This document shows, piece after piece, positions 21,610 to 34,300 of a stretch of 64,000 nucleotides of DNA. This DNA is from Acidomyces sp. 'richmondensis' (lineage: Eukaryota > Ascomycota > Dothideomycetes > Mycosphaerellales > Teratosphaeriaceae): the NCBI GenBank assembly GCA_003545705.1, contig QVLQ01000011.1, positions 682,001 through 746,000 of the forward strand, given 5' to 3'. Below the pieces are notes generated by a model that ran no database searches, was not told where the DNA came from, and was given only the letters and a program-made list of their open reading frames with translations. The first letter of the stretch is position 1, and each line of letters opens with the position of its first letter. Made by a program: the position numbers and the translations under genes.

Positions 21610-23223
21610 ATGTCGAATTCATCCCAAAGCTACCATACCCAAGGTCCAGCAGCGTCAGTCGAACAAGAACTAGCGGTCTTTGAACGAGGTGATGAGACTG
21701 CCGAAAGGGAAACTGCACAATCATTGCCTAGAGTGGATGGAGGGAAAGATGCATGGCTCTTCCTTGCTGCCTGTTTCATGCTGGAAGCACTCATATGGGG
21801 TCAGTGGATGATGTGACCACATCCAAGGCCAGCGTTAAGAAGTCCGACAGGTTTCCCGTTTTCATTCGGCGTTTTCCAAGTCTTTTATGGCCACCACGAG
21901 CCTTTCGCGAGTGAAAAATCGGGGATCGCGGCCATAGGCACCACCTCCACTGGCGTGATGTATTTTGCTTCTCCCATAGCTGCATTAGCAAGCCAGCGAT
22001 GGCCAAAATTGCGACGACCGGGGATGGTTCTTGGGATGATGCTCATGGTAACTGCGTTGATTGCAGCATCGTTTTGCCACAGTGTTGAAGGCCTGTTGGC
22101 AACGCAGGGGTTCCTGTACGCTATTGGGGGCATTATTGCTTATTATCCATCTATGCACTAGTATGTCGTATCTTCTACAAAACTTGAAACTTGTGGAGAT
22201 TCTGACGATCTTAAATGCGAAGCATTGACGAATGGTTTGTAAGGCGAAAAGGCTTTGCATTCGGACTCATGTGGGCGGGGACTGGGACGTCTGGCATAGT
22301 TGTGCCTTTCCTCCTTGAATGGCTACTTAACGACTACGGTTACCAAACAGCGCTTCGAGTCTGGGCTTTGATTCTCGTAAGTACCAAGAAGAGCACATCT
22401 CCCATGCCAGACGATAGTTGGAGAAAAGCAGCCGAAGGAATCGAGGTTATCGTATCAGCCCGTCAAACAAATACAGGTAGATTAAATCCCATCCCGAGTC
22501 CCAATAGACTAATTCTATGCTTCTTAGTCGGTGCTTATGACTCCATCGATATTTTTCGTTAAAGGCCGCTTGCCAACCTCAGCAGCCACTGCACTTCGAC
22601 CAAGTGATCTCTCTTTTCTCAAAAAAGCACCCTTCTGGATCTTCGAAATTAGCACTATCTCTCAGTCACTCGGCTTTTTCCTCCCCTCACTCTGGCTCCC
22701 CAGCTTTGCGCTCGCGCTCGGCCTCCCTAAGTATGCTGGCACCCTCGGCCTATCGCTGTACAGCATTGCCTACTGCTTTGGGGCCATGCTGCTTGGGCAT
22801 CTAGTAGACCGTTTCCACGTCACGACAGTGATCTTGGTTTCAACCATCGGTCAAATGATCGCAATCTTCCTATTTTGGGGGCTAACGACGGGAGAGCCAA
22901 TGCTCTACGCTTTCGCTATCTTGTTCGGTGCCTTTGGAGGCGGTTTCTCTGCTACCTGGTCGGGTTGCGCAACCGCGATGAGGCGAAGAGAGCCAAATGG
23001 AGGCAACATCGATATGGGTTTGGTCATTGCGCTTCTTGCCAGTGGTAAAGGGATTGGTGCTGTCATTTCTGGGCCCCTCTCGGAACGCCTACTTGAAGCG
23101 GGTGGAAAATGGCATGCCAGTTACGCATACGGGTCAGGATATGGGGTTCTGATTGTTTTCTCTGGAATTAGTGCCACGCTTGGTGGAACTGCTTGGATTG
23201 GACGCCTCTTGAAGCTGGTGTAG
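21610..23223 (+). CDS. MFS transporter, monocarboxylate-permease type
   Basis: Four exons (21610-21799, 21851-22160, 22223-22376, 22528-23223) give 449 residues. The product resembles the fungal MCT/MCH branch of the major facilitator superfamily (SLC16-like), whose members move monocarboxylates, riboflavin or unknown substrates. A hydrophilic N-terminus of about 55 residues precedes the first helix (LEALIWGFPFSFGVFQ). Other family marks are SIDEWFVRRKGFAFGLMWAG-like sequence after helix 4, TPSIFFVKGRLP in the central loop, and GFFLPSLWLPSFA opening the second half. Intron 3 (22377-22527, 151 nt) is longer than the others and contains no stop in one frame, so a retained-intron form is conceivable. 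It stands alone between gene-poor stretches, so context gives no substrate. Confidence 0.87.
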
Positions 23224-25303
23224 TTGATGGCGAGCGAATTGTTCGTCTATACGCTGCTATACGGAAGGTGCAGTGCAAACGTCATGCCAAAGTGTTCAGA
23301 CTATTGAATCATGTACAAATCAGACTGTGATTTTCCGGCGTTCCTATCCTATCTTAAATCAACGAAACGCTTTATCCCAGATTTCAGAGAGCTTTAATTA
23401 GTGTGCTCCACAGTGAATGTGAGGAAATTTTTTAAGCAGATGACCCCCTATATTTATGATTTGATGCTGCAAGCCCCGGTGCTTTCTATACTTGCTATTT
23501 CGACTCGTTGACCTGCATGATATGTTCATGCTTGAACGTTGCTGCCTAAGCGTCAAACTCCGGCTGTGCCAAAATCTTCTCGATTTGCCTTCGTAAGAAA
23601 TCCACATTTCTTCCATCAAAAATTGTCAGCATAGTGGCATCTTACAGCAGATATTCAAATGGCAAATTCCCGAATACGCGAACCTTGATTCAACGACAGT
23701 CAAAAATTCCATTACGTCGTTAGATTTAAGAGCACTATAGCGCTCCCATCAGAATGATAGCACGCATCGCAATGTCCACTACACATTCACTGCTGAATAT
23801 TTTCGTCTTATAGCACTGCTCTGTGCCCATAGTCGGATCCCTCTAGGTCGCACAAGATGCTTTTCTTACCAATCTTCGAGTCGCTTCGCTCCTGACTTGT
23901 TGTGTTGATCAGTAAATCAGCCCCTTTTTCCCCTTAACTCGCTTAAGCCGATGCAGCCTCGATAACCTATTATATTTTTCCAACTCACATAGTACCAATG
24001 GAAACTGCAGATCTGTTGAAAGTCATATCAATCGGGTAAACGGAGTGAGTTCGCTATGGTGTAGTCGCGCATGACTGTTGTGACGGGGACTTGATTCCGG
24101 ATATCAAAGCCTGCGGTGGGAATTCGGACGCAAACACATTGCAGATCTGACCCTCAATCGACCCAGCCTCTTGAGCTGGTCGCTCAGATCTGAGACCTAC
24201 AGCGAGTGTAAGTTACATATTTGAAGTTTTCCAAGTAGATTTGTACAGCCGCAAGTTGAACCGCCTACCATGTCACCCGTGATAGCCCAAAACTCACCAA
24301 AATTCGATAGCCACAGTCTGCATTCCGCTTCCTTCGCCCTCTAGATTCGAATAGTTCGCACTCCCATCCGGCTCCGAAAATCCTAGCTAGCAAGAGGATT
24401 GCCTTCACCACTCCCGAAAGGTTCTAAATATTTTGTTGCAGCTCCCGCGTTCCGGCAATAATCAAGGGAATCAAACCCAGGCCAATACCCAGGATTGTGA
24501 GGCTGGCGCTGATCTCAATCGCACTCCTCTTTTCTGTAAGGATTTCTGCGTCAACACATGGGCCACGATCACCACTCAAAGCGTTGGATATATGCGCGTT
24601 GATGAGGCCACTCTTCACGGCGGTGGTGTAGATGTGCCTGGTCAAGCAAAAACGGTCTCCTGGACCTAAGGCATGTAGAATTCTGGGTGCCTGCATTTTT
24701 CAGACACCCAACTCCGAATTGCTATACAGCATGCCGGATAGATTCCTGTTCTGATTTGAGGTGAAATCTCTCATGATGTGTTGTGTAAAATCAAGCCTGT
24801 AAATTCCCTTGTTATCATCGAACCACCAACAGATGAATTGCAGCCAGGAAAACGATATTGAAGTCTGTACTGCCCGATTCGCCTGTTTGCAAGCCTACAG
24901 AGAGGAGAGGTATTTCTGAAAGGAAGGCAATTGTTATAACTCGATTCTTACTTCATTTTTCATCCTGAACCGGCTCTATAATCAACGTCCGTCATCACAG
25001 GCTTCTCGCCCCGATATTGTGTGACCTCTTACTATCTTTGGGGATTACCCGCCTCCAGATACCTGCGTAAGCAAGGCTAGCGCAGTGGGGTTATATTTGG
25101 CTGCAGGAGTTATTACGTGCCCCGATGTACCTAGATATGCACGTACACAACCCGCAGACTATCAAACATTGGACGCCATCAGTTGATGGGAGTTTACCAG
25201 TCCAATTGATGCCGTTGTACGAAGAAACTTTCTTGTATGATACACTGACCCTTCTGCATCTCAGACTCCTCCACTCAACCCAGCTCACAGTCGCTGTACG
25301 ACT
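23224..25303. other. Gene-poor stretch
   Basis: About 2.1 kb without a confident gene. The only item of note is the minus-strand open stretch 24424-24696, listed separately. The right end is the 3' flank of the MICOS gene. Confidence 0.4.
24424..24696 (-). pseudogene. Possible HeLo-like N-terminal remnant
   Basis: A minus-strand open stretch of 90 codons with a proper ATG ends in a hydrophobic segment, SLTILGIGLGLIPLIIAGTR. This is the pattern with which many fungal HeLo/prion-inhibition or STAND-type proteins begin (a glycine-rich helix followed by IPLII/IPLVI). Here the segment sits at the C-terminal end before a stop, and no continuation could be joined. It may be a decayed fragment of such a gene or an unrelated small membrane protein. 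The identification is weak. Confidence 0.2.
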
Positions 25304-26180
25304 TTATCTGCCTTTCTTAACCCAGTCCTCTACAGCTTCGCGCACACCAGAAACCTTTTCTTCCGCCATGGCCAAGCCCATTTGACTGTGCGCCTTACCT
25401 GTTTCAATGAAATGCCTGATGCCCTCCCTTGCACGTAAGTGATTATCTCTTATAACCGGATACCTCTCCTCAAACTTCCATATCAAATTGCCCACGTTAT
25501 CTGTCGTACGCGGTATCGTGTAATGCGCAGTGGTCACGCCCGTAACAATGGGCGTGACGAACCGAAAGAGGATGTTGCGGTTACGACTGATGATCGATCC
25601 TGCCATTGCAGCCACGAGAACGTATATAGTTCCGGGCAGGACCTTTTCGTTGCTCTCTTTTGGCGGGGCGAGAGAAGCGATCGTGGACGTAAACGTGTGC
25701 TCGGCGCTCATGAAGCGATCCATCCCAGCGTTGACGGAGTCCTCAACCTTGGTCGCGTAAGAATATAAAAATAGTCTTCCGCGTTTGATTTCCCCTGCTA
25801 ATCTGTCGGTCGGCGTTGGCCGCCTTGGTGCCGCAGGGTCTTCATCTTCCTGTGGCTTATCCGTTATCCCGGAGGCAGGTGGAGGAGTGGTCGCGGCGAT
25901 CTCGCGTGGAGAAGGTTCTGGAGGGGTGTCGTAGATGGGCTTTCGGATGCGCTAGAGCAGAGTGAGATAGGCTCATATATGATGGATGGGGCGGATGTAA
26001 CTACAATTTGTGTGATAGGATCTGAGGGTGGCTCGTCGGCGTGGACGAAAGTTGTAGGGACGAGAGCCAGGCCGGCAGTGAGGCCGGCTAAGGGAAGAAT
26101 GCGCTGCAACACGGTCAGTAGCACACAACATATAAATTCGAGTTTGTCCATACCTGCCGTAGCAGCGGTTGAAAGGCCAT
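25304..26180 (-). CDS. MIC26: MICOS subunit, MIC26/MIC27 (apolipoprotein O) family
   Basis: Three exons (26180-26154, 26103-26005, 25951-25304) give 257 residues. Proteins of this family sit in the mitochondrial inner membrane and, within the MICOS complex, help shape crista junctions. The first exon is only nine codons; its join produces an N-terminus with a hydrophobic stretch (LPLAGLTAGLALVPTTFV), a likely import or membrane segment. A proline-rich intermembrane linker follows, then the conserved domain (YSYATKVEDSVNAGMDRFMS) and two hydrophobic segments (PGTIYVLVAAMAGSIISR and ILFRFVTPIVTGVTTAHY). The C-terminus is amphipathic (SGVREAVEDWVKKGR). Yeast names two paralogues in this family, so the exact number is tentative. 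It is divergent from GRIM-19, 199 bp away. Confidence 0.9.
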
Positions 26181-26379
26181 CACCGTGACGAGTGTTGTTC
26201 AATGGCAGATGAACGTTGCGCTTGTCAAAAGCTTCAACCGGCCATACTCGTTCGGCTGACCTTCCGTCATTCCCCGATCGTTCTTGCGGGAAAGCTCCGT
26301 CTACCTCACCTCCGCGGCCGCGATTAGCAGCCACAGACTTCATTCTTCCCTCTCATTTCCCCTCACTCACATCGCCAAT
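26181..26379. promoter_or_regulatory. Divergent promoter, MICOS gene / GRIM-19
   Basis: Only 199 bp separate the two start codons. The two genes therefore share promoter sequence, and both encode mitochondrial inner-membrane proteins. Confidence 0.7.
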
Positions 26380-26850
26380 ATGCCTCAAGATATGCCGCCT
26401 ACGGGCGGCTACGAGCCCGTCCAATATCGCCGAAATCTGCCGGTTCGCGGCTTCAAACCAGCATACTATCTCGTTGCTATGGGGGCCATCATGACCTATG
26501 GCTTCTGGAGAGTAGGACAAGGCATAAGGGAACAAAAGTAGAACAATTTGAATGCTTCAGTCTTTGATGGTAGACATACTAATGCTTTGGGGACAGCGAA
26601 CTAGCGCGTGAGAAGATGTGGTCTCGCATCCACCTTATTCCGTTGCTGCAGGCAGAGGAAGATCGAGATCTAGTCCGACGGACACTGGCCGCACAGGCAA
26701 TGGAGAAGGAGCTTTTGGGGGCAGAGACCAAGGTGTACAACAGTGAACGGTGGGTCCATTCACTCGTTCTGCTCTTGCTAGATGGTTCTAATGGCGCACA
26801 GATTTGTACGCCCAACGTATGCGGTTACACCATCACATGTCACCAAATAG
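26380..26850 (+). CDS. NDUFA13: NADH dehydrogenase (complex I) subunit GRIM-19 / NDUFA13
   Basis: Three exons (26380-26537, 26597-26749, 26802-26850) give 119 residues, the expected size for the fungal subunit. GRIM-19 is an accessory subunit of respiratory complex I in the mitochondrial inner membrane. The N-terminal MPQDMPPTGGYEPVQYRRNL and the single membrane helix YYLVAMGAIMTYGFWRVG are characteristic, followed by the charged helix (RIHLIPLLQAEEDRDLVRR) and the C-terminal FVRPTYAVTPSHVTK. Both introns are short (59 and 52 nt), and the joins REQ-N-ELAREK and NSER/FVRPTY keep frame. It faces the MICOS subunit gene across a shared promoter. Confidence 0.96.
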
Positions 26851-28652
26851 TAGATGAACCAAATTTGACAAAATTATCATGTGGAGAAATTGGCATTCTG
26901 GAATCGTTCACAATACATGGACCAAACGTCCACTGGAATTTCATTGTTCAAAGTCACTGTAGAGTGGAAACCATTATTCTCGTCCGCGCCTCTTCACGCA
27001 TTTCCCGACACACTTCTCCTGCTAGTGACACATCATTTCTCAATCTTTGCTTGTCGCGTTAGGTATGTCATTTTTCAATCACTTCTCCATTCTCGTTCCA
27101 GGTTATCAAGGGATGCCTTTCACCATTCCAGAGTGTCTCAAGCAAGAATAAGACAATTTCCTGTCTTACGGAAGACACCGAATAGTTGTGCCCGAGACAT
27201 AGACTACCGTTTGAACGGGCACGCTGCTCCATCTCTACTCAATTGACTCACAAGGTCTATATATAACCATCCTCATTACAATGCTTGGCTTGGTAATAAA
27301 GCGAGGCGTATCAAATTAGGATATCCACAATTCTCTTCATGGATTGAGCGCTTTATGTGGACCAAGGCCAGCGCTCTCGCTGATAAGATTGCGAACCTCC
27401 GTGCTTGACTTCGTCCCCAAACAAGACAGTTCCAGTTCGAAACTGCATCGGAAAACTTCCTGCAATCGCAATCGACTGGGCTACACTATTCTGGAGAAGA
27501 TACTTTCCCCTAGCTGAACTCAGGCGACCTCCCCAACATCTGGAGATGCATAAGGGCTTTTCTGCAGAGAGCTGGGGGTGAAGCGAGAATGCCACACTTC
27601 CTGCTGTCGACTACCAAGAGGCAGTGTTCGTTCGCCGCCTACAACTTAATCACGCATACATTCTTGATGGAAAGGCTAGGAATATGAGAGAAAATGTGAG
27701 TCGTGCCCTAGACAGAATTTCCGAAGACGGGGGATGATGATCGAAACCGAATAAGTCGAAAGGGGATCCATTCAAATACGCTGGCAGTGTCGAATGGGGA
27801 AAGGGTGAGAGGGAGGGAGCTTTAGTGCAAGCTTAGACGCTGGCTCATGTGCAGATGGCGATGTTGACGCTACACATGGGTGTGATATGGTGTATGGCGT
27901 TGGCCTCTTTGAAGATCTATCGTTCCGTTCTCCCACCTGCGGTGCACTGAAATGAGACTCTTCAAAAGCGGCCGACAGGAGGTGGGCATGAGCGGACACC
28001 CGTGCGATATTTTCTCAGTCAGGTTTTGCAATTGCACTGTTGAACGGCGAGGAGATTTGGCGTGGGAGAACAAAGCAGACTCTGACTTTGATTATCTACG
28101 TACAGCATCTTCGCATCTCCCTTGGGGAGATTTACTGTCTCAGAGAATGCTAATATAATCGATGTTACCCTGAGAGTTCCTCGAGGAAGAGGGAAGAGGG
28201 AAGAGAAAAGGCTGGGAGCAGTCGCATTATGAACTTGGCAGATGCAGTGAGCAATCGCGTGAGCTTCCGAAGAGGATGTTCAGACGGCGCCAATGCATTC
28301 CTGAATTAGCAATGGAGTGGCGCTTGGAGTCGACGACTTTCAACCATCTTGGGGCTGCGATCACCACAAGATTCTCGATGATCTGGAATGGAACTGTGTA
28401 TGACGGGTATTGCACCATTTGTTCGCGGGCGATGCCGGCGCGTTTTGCATCGTATGCCAATCAACATTAGTCGGTTAGCTGTCATATCTATACAGGGTAT
28501 CAATAAAAGTACAAAATTAATTGCTTTTCGGGAATCCCCCGGGCTGGAAACATGCAGAGACGCTTGAACGGACATTCCAGAAACGCAGCATCCAACAACT
28601 CCCACACAAGCGACCGTGAGAGAGATAAGTTCCGGGAAACATGTCGCTATTG
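26851..28652. other. Intergenic stretch, GRIM-19 / Ras GTPase
   Basis: About 1.8 kb between two genes whose 3' ends face each other. No coding structure with family resemblance or plausible splicing was found. Confidence 0.45.
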
Positions 28653-29472
28653 TCACCAACACTTTAATTTCGACCACCACCGTTGCCTCTGTGGCCGCTG
28701 TGATGGGTCATCGTAAAGCCCGCCAGGTCCAGTTTCTTTCTCTTCAGAACCGGGGAGGGGATCAAGCGGCTGCGTTCTGGCGGTCGAGGTGGGCAGTGTG
28801 GGCTTGATCCCTCGAGCGTGATCGCGCCGTGAGTCTCTTACTCGACGCACGAGCACTACGTGCGAATGGTCAGCCAACAGAAGGGGTATTGACAGGCACA
28901 AGTCCTTACGCGCAAACGTCTCTTCTATGTTCACCATCTCCCTCGCGCTCGTCTCCATGAAGCCATATCCCCGCTGCTTGGCCCATTCAAGCCCGTCTCT
29001 CGCTGGGATCTGCCGCATTCCTTGCAAGTCACACTTGTTGCCGGCAACGATGCACACGGGCATCACCCGACCCTGTTCCAGCCTGGTGTCGCGCTCGACT
29101 TCGATCATCTGGTTGAAATATTCGAGTGCATGCAGAGATTCGGCTTGGGTGATATCATATACCAACAAGAACGCATCCGAGGTCAAGTTGGATGAGCTCC
29201 AGAGGCCTCGATATTCTTCTTGGCCGGCGGTGTCGGTGAGGTTGAGGGAGTACGTCACTCCATCTATCGTTCGCGTGACGGAATAGGAGTCTTCAATCGT
29301 GGGATCGTATCTGTCGGCGCATCAATACGGCACCCCGGGGGGGGAAGTGTGGTGGTTGCAAAGGGGCGTACTCGTGAGTCCATTGACTGCGCACCAAGCG
29401 CAGCGTGATTGACGACTTCCCACATCCTCCGTCGCCACAAATCGTGATCGATATCTTGTTGTTCTCGTTCAT
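28653..29472 (-). CDS. Ras-family small GTPase
   Basis: Three exons (29472-29372, 29310-28910, 28855-28653; introns of 61 and 54 nt) give 234 residues. It is a membrane-signalling GTPase of the Ras subfamily. All five G motifs are present: G1 GDGGCGKSS (residues 13-21), G2 YDPTIEDSY, G3 DTAGQEEY, G4 GNKCD and G5 ETSA. The glycines and the glutamine needed for GTP hydrolysis are kept. After ALLVRRVRDSRR comes a proline- and acid-rich hypervariable tail ending in WWSKLKCW. The end is odd: a basic stretch and a cysteine are there, but the cysteine is followed by a single residue and the stop, so there is no CaaX box. I could not find a 3' intron that restores one. The exact orthologue is unclear. 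Confidence 0.9.
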
Positions 29473-31324
29473 GGCGACTCGGCTGACACGCGCGGCCGCC
29501 CAAAAGTGCCGTTAGATGCGGACCGTCTCGTTGAGATCCGAGACAACAAACGTTGACCGCCTTCCACCGGCCGAAGCTGAAAGAGACGATGTCGCACGAC
29601 GGTCGCACGGACGGTGCGGTGCAGCGGGAAAAGAAATGTTGTTTTTTGGGGGGGGGGGTACACGGTGGTGTTTTGCTTCGGCCCGTGAGAATCGTACCAG
29701 CAGAAACCCACTCTTGTTATGCGCAGAACTCCCAGCAGATGGACCACACAGCCCAGATTGACGGTCAGGAAGAGATCTAAAAGAATCACCTAATGAAACA
29801 ACTCGGATTAAATCAACTTGTCAACGTTCAAGGAGAGTGGAGCAGCCAAAAAAAAAACGGCCATGCGTCACGAAAGGTCTCCCACCACCAGGCGAACACC
29901 TGCATCTGCGAACATGAGTACCTGCCAAGCCTCAGCCGCCTGGCCTGATCGTCACGAAGCATTAAGACCCAAGGTGGACCAGGTACAAGGGTAGACGAGT
30001 TTTCGAAAATGGTAAGGCGGACGGCGCGAGAAAGGGGGCGTGCAACTCTATACTCCAAAAGGGGGCGGGTGTCGGCTAGTGTGACCTTGCAACAGCCTTG
30101 TTTATCGAAGAAGGGCCGAGGAGTTGTCTGCCGCAACAAGTGAAGATGACGAACGAGCGAAAATGCGAGGCGATGAAGTTGTGATACGGATGAAACTTTG
30201 CCTGCTGCGGCGGCACGGCAATTGTAAATTCATATCCGCCCCCGGCCCCCGCTCCTCCGCTCCGCCCGCCAAATCCAAATCCCAAACCATCCCTCCCCTT
30301 TTCCTTCCCCCGTCCACCTTCTCCGTTCCATCTTCCACCAAACCCCCGTCTCCATCTAAAAGCAACGGGACGAAGCTTGGCCTGGTGGTAATACGCCGTG
30401 GCAGGAGACGTCTCTCATTGAAAGCGGGCGCGCCTCAGTGCTGTTCAATGCCGGACTTCAACTCCCTCCCGTCCGACAGCATCCCTGTTCCCCTGCGGAT
30501 CAGAAGGATCAAGACTCCAAAACCTCAGGTGAAGTCGGGCGACGGAGCGAGACGGCGTGCGGCCGGGGGGGTTGCAATGGATTCGGCACTCTGCAGCCGA
30601 GGCGATTACTGCATCTCCACTCTGCCGTTGGGCATTGCGGCCTGTCGATCGTCCTGGTCGAGCATGACATGCGTGTAGTGTCAATCACCTGTTTCGACCA
30701 GTCCGCGGCCGGGGTAGCGGCCTTGTACTGACCTCACCACCCCCTTCGGCTCGAGTCTGGCCGGCATGGTCACCGCCATGCCCAAATCCCCCACCTCGGC
30801 AGCACGACCAGGATTGCGTGAGGAGGCGGGACGGAAGGGCCTCTGATCCCTCCCCCCCTTCCTCCCCAAACCCAGGTCAACTCTACACGGCACGTGATGG
30901 ATCTGCACAGTTTCCATTTTCCACATTCGCAACAGTCCATCTCCACCTTGCCGAGTCGGCCGTGCATTTTAAGCAAACGTAATCAGACACGTATGTCTCA
31001 TGTGTGACTGATGAACCAAGTATTTACAATTATCCAGCCCAACGTTGATTGCCCCCTCAATTACAAAGGCCCCGCTCGGCATCGCCTCTGACGCATGTCG
31101 AAACCAGGTCATTCTCTGTGTCCTCGCCGTCCCAGTCATGAAATTTTGGTCGTTAAGTAAGGATGATGCGTCCGGTGCAGACATCCTTGGGGTATCGAGC
31201 AACGTCTCGGCCATAATCAAAAATTCAGCGTAAAAATCCCGTCCGCAAATGCACCGTCTCATCATTACATGTTCTTTTGATGGCTGGAGCAAAATCGAAT
31301 GCAAAACCCTCGCCCGTTTCTCCT
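29473..31324. promoter_or_regulatory. Long region upstream of the Ras GTPase
   Basis: About 1.85 kb between the Ras GTPase start and the WC-1 stop, both on the minus strand. It contains a G11 run (29648-29658) and a pyrimidine-rich tract at about 30238-30360, a common trait of fungal promoters and leaders. Open stretches such as 30124-30678 plus are low-complexity and look like nothing known, so I do not call a gene. Confidence 0.45.
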
Positions 31325-34300
31325 CTAATCTGGCTCAATTGCCTCCTCGATCCGGTCTGGGACACCCGAAGCGCCCTCCATGCTCGCAGCATGGCCCTCC
31401 GGGGGTTTGCTGGCTTTGCTGGGCGAATCTGTGGGATCCACCCCAGCAATGGCGGCTTTCGATGCCGCCTGCTGAGAATTCAGCAGGCGTGGGCGCTGAG
31501 ACGGCGATTCTGCCTTGGATACATTCTGCTGTCCAGTTGCCAGCCCGGAATTGTAAGGTGGGGTCGACGCTTTGGACCCCTTGTCTGAAGCGCCACCGGA
31601 ATGAACAGAATGCTTGGAAGAGTTTCGAGGCGACACACGCCCGTTCTGTCACAGTACTGTCAGCTAGGCTAGGCCGCGATTGCAGGCATGATTGAGCACT
31701 TACAAGTTTCGCCCATCTCAGACCGCAGCTATTACACAGGTCCCGCTGGCCACTAGGTCCTCGCCGCCACTCAGGTGTGACCTTAGTATGGCAATTTGCA
31801 CAATCCTTGGTCATATTACCGCCGTTCTTTCTCCTCTTCCTCTTCTTCTTCGCAGCAATCAATGACTGCAGTTCCTCCGCTAGCATGCGATTCCGCTTTT
31901 CCAGTTGGCGTATCTCGTATTGCCACGAACTTGACTTCGTCGTCTTCAGTTCGTCAAAAAGATTGTCTTCTGAGGCAAGAGAGACATCCTGATGGCCGAT
32001 CCTTAAGCTGTTTTGTCCCCCGTAGGTTGCAGCGGCTCCTTCAGTGCCAATAAAGTGCGCACTGGAATTGGCCGAGGCAGGACTGTCACCGCCACCTTGA
32101 TGTGACGTACCCATGCTGAATTGCTGACTAGCGCCAGCGCTAGATTGTGTGGATTCTGACAGGTTGCGCTCCGGTTTTGGATATACGCTCGGTCTGATAG
32201 ACTGGGCGCCTCGTGAGAACTTCACGAGTCGTGTTTGAGCGACAATGAAGGTGGGCTTCAGGCCCTCTGTCGCATCTCCGGGATAGAGGGTTGTAAATGC
32301 AGACAGAACTTGGCCTCGCCTGTTAATAAGCTCGTGCTTTACCGACGCTTTCTTTCCAGTCCTGGCAAGCTCCAATATTCGGCCGAACTCTGGTTTTGAC
32401 TCTGCCCGCATGAGCGATTGTATGCTTATGCCAACGAGATCGTCCGGTTGGCGATCTAGAAGCTGTCGTACGTTGGATGAGACGAACAAGAACATGCCAG
32501 ATGTCGACATCTTCGTCCATAGCTCATTTTCGCCGATCCCACCCGCTTTAATGATTTCGCTTTTACTGAGCGCGTAAACCGGTCTTTCTCGGCCGACCAT
32601 GATGATGGACTTTCGTCCTTTGCCTTGCTCGGTGTGAAGGGAACCGTGGCCCTCAAACCACATGTAACCACTAAGTTTTCGTCGTATCCGAAAGACGACG
32701 TTTACTGAAGCCCCACTTGACGTGTCCTTGAGCTCTCGCGTTACCGGAACAATATCACTGGGGTGGCATACTGAGCTGAGAGCAGTACCGATGATCTCGC
32801 TGGGCTCATACTCGAGCACGCGGGCGGCCGAAGGTGAGATCCACTGAAATAGGCCCTTGAGAGAAAGCACGTGCACTACATCGTCTGTATTCTCCAACAA
32901 AACCTTGTCCCATATGCGCTTGGCATACTCTGACTCTCCAGTACCAAAACTGGATAATATTGCCGAAACGTCGTCGCGTGGTATCGTCTGTCCGAGGTCT
33001 GTTTTCGGGCCGGAATCTGGTGCATTCATCACATAGCGAGGCATGGTCATGCCTCGCTGATAGCTGACGCTGTAGCTTCCATCTGTGTTTCCAGAATCAG
33101 CAAGTGCTAAATGGATAATCGTGTCCGTGACGCTTCTCAGATTATTGCGGCTGGCGGATCGGTGCGAATCGCCGAGAGGGAGAAAAGGAAGTGAAAAAAA
33201 TAGGAAAGGAGGGTGTTGGCCATCGGAAAATGCACCTACCAGGGTTCTTGTTCGTAACCGCATTCGGCTGCTCTACCAGATCCACTTGAAATCCCACGAA
33301 GAACTTGACTTGATCAGTATCCCAGGTGATGGGAATCATCGTAAGCAAATTCATGAACGGTTGACCACCACGCCGATAGTTGATCAGCGAAATTTGGGCT
33401 TCACGCCGCAAGGTGATCATGTTCTTTAAATATAACACGGAGTTGTCGTCCACGTATTTTCGGGGTACGCCGGATTCAACATTACCATCCGGAGATTGCA
33501 GGAAGCGACAATTACGGCCGAGAGTCATGTGTTTGGTGTAACCAGTAAGACGCTCAAAGTTTTCGGAGCAGTAGACGATGGGAACGTCATCTTTCTCCGC
33601 ATCGCAGACCACAAACGCACAAGAAAGGTCCACGGCACCAATATTGATTTCGGGATTTGGACGTGTTGCGACACGCATCTAGCAGAAATTAGCTTTATTC
33701 AGGAGTACGCCGTTCGAAAATCGATTCCTACCAGAACGCCAAGCATATCAAACCCTGTAGATGAGTACGCATTCTTGTACGAGGTTTGCGCGTGAGTTCT
33801 GCCTATCATACTGGACGGCCACCCTCCATCCGGCGCATCCCATTGAAATCCCTGATTGTTCGGGTTGTAGTTGGCCAGATTGACCGGAAGAGGGCCATTA
33901 ATGCCATTGAACCGCTGCGTTTGCACGACACCACCCTGTCGTGGGGAGGGTTCGGGAAGTTGAGATTGCTGTGGGAAGCCGCCGGTATTTGATTTTTCCA
34001 TGGAATGGGTTAGTCCAGAAGGATGCACGGGTGTCATATTACTCTGCGCCGGGCTGGCGGAGCTCATTTGATTGATACTTTGTGTTCTCGAAAGTGCACG
34101 CACCGTGCTTGCGCCCGAATTGCCACCGGGGCCAGAGTACTGGGAGCTCATGTCACTGCTGCCGCCGCCATTGGGGTCGGATATTGGATTCCGCGGGGTG
34201 GATGTTTGCGGCGCATTTGATGATGCCGCGTTCGCGGGCGAATTTACCATTTGCGCGTTGAATTGTGTTTGATTATATGGATTCACGTTCAACGATGTCC

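Noticed and set aside
22377..22527. Coding read-through of intron 3 in the MCT-like transporter
   Set aside because: One frame is open, but the segment is hydrophilic, unlike the family, and the GTAAGT/TTAG signals with a phase-0 join restore the conserved sequence.
30124..30678. 184-codon plus-strand open frame in the Ras GTPase upstream region
   Set aside because: Low-complexity proline/serine composition from a pyrimidine-rich tract, no family resemblance, and overlapping open frames on the other strand.
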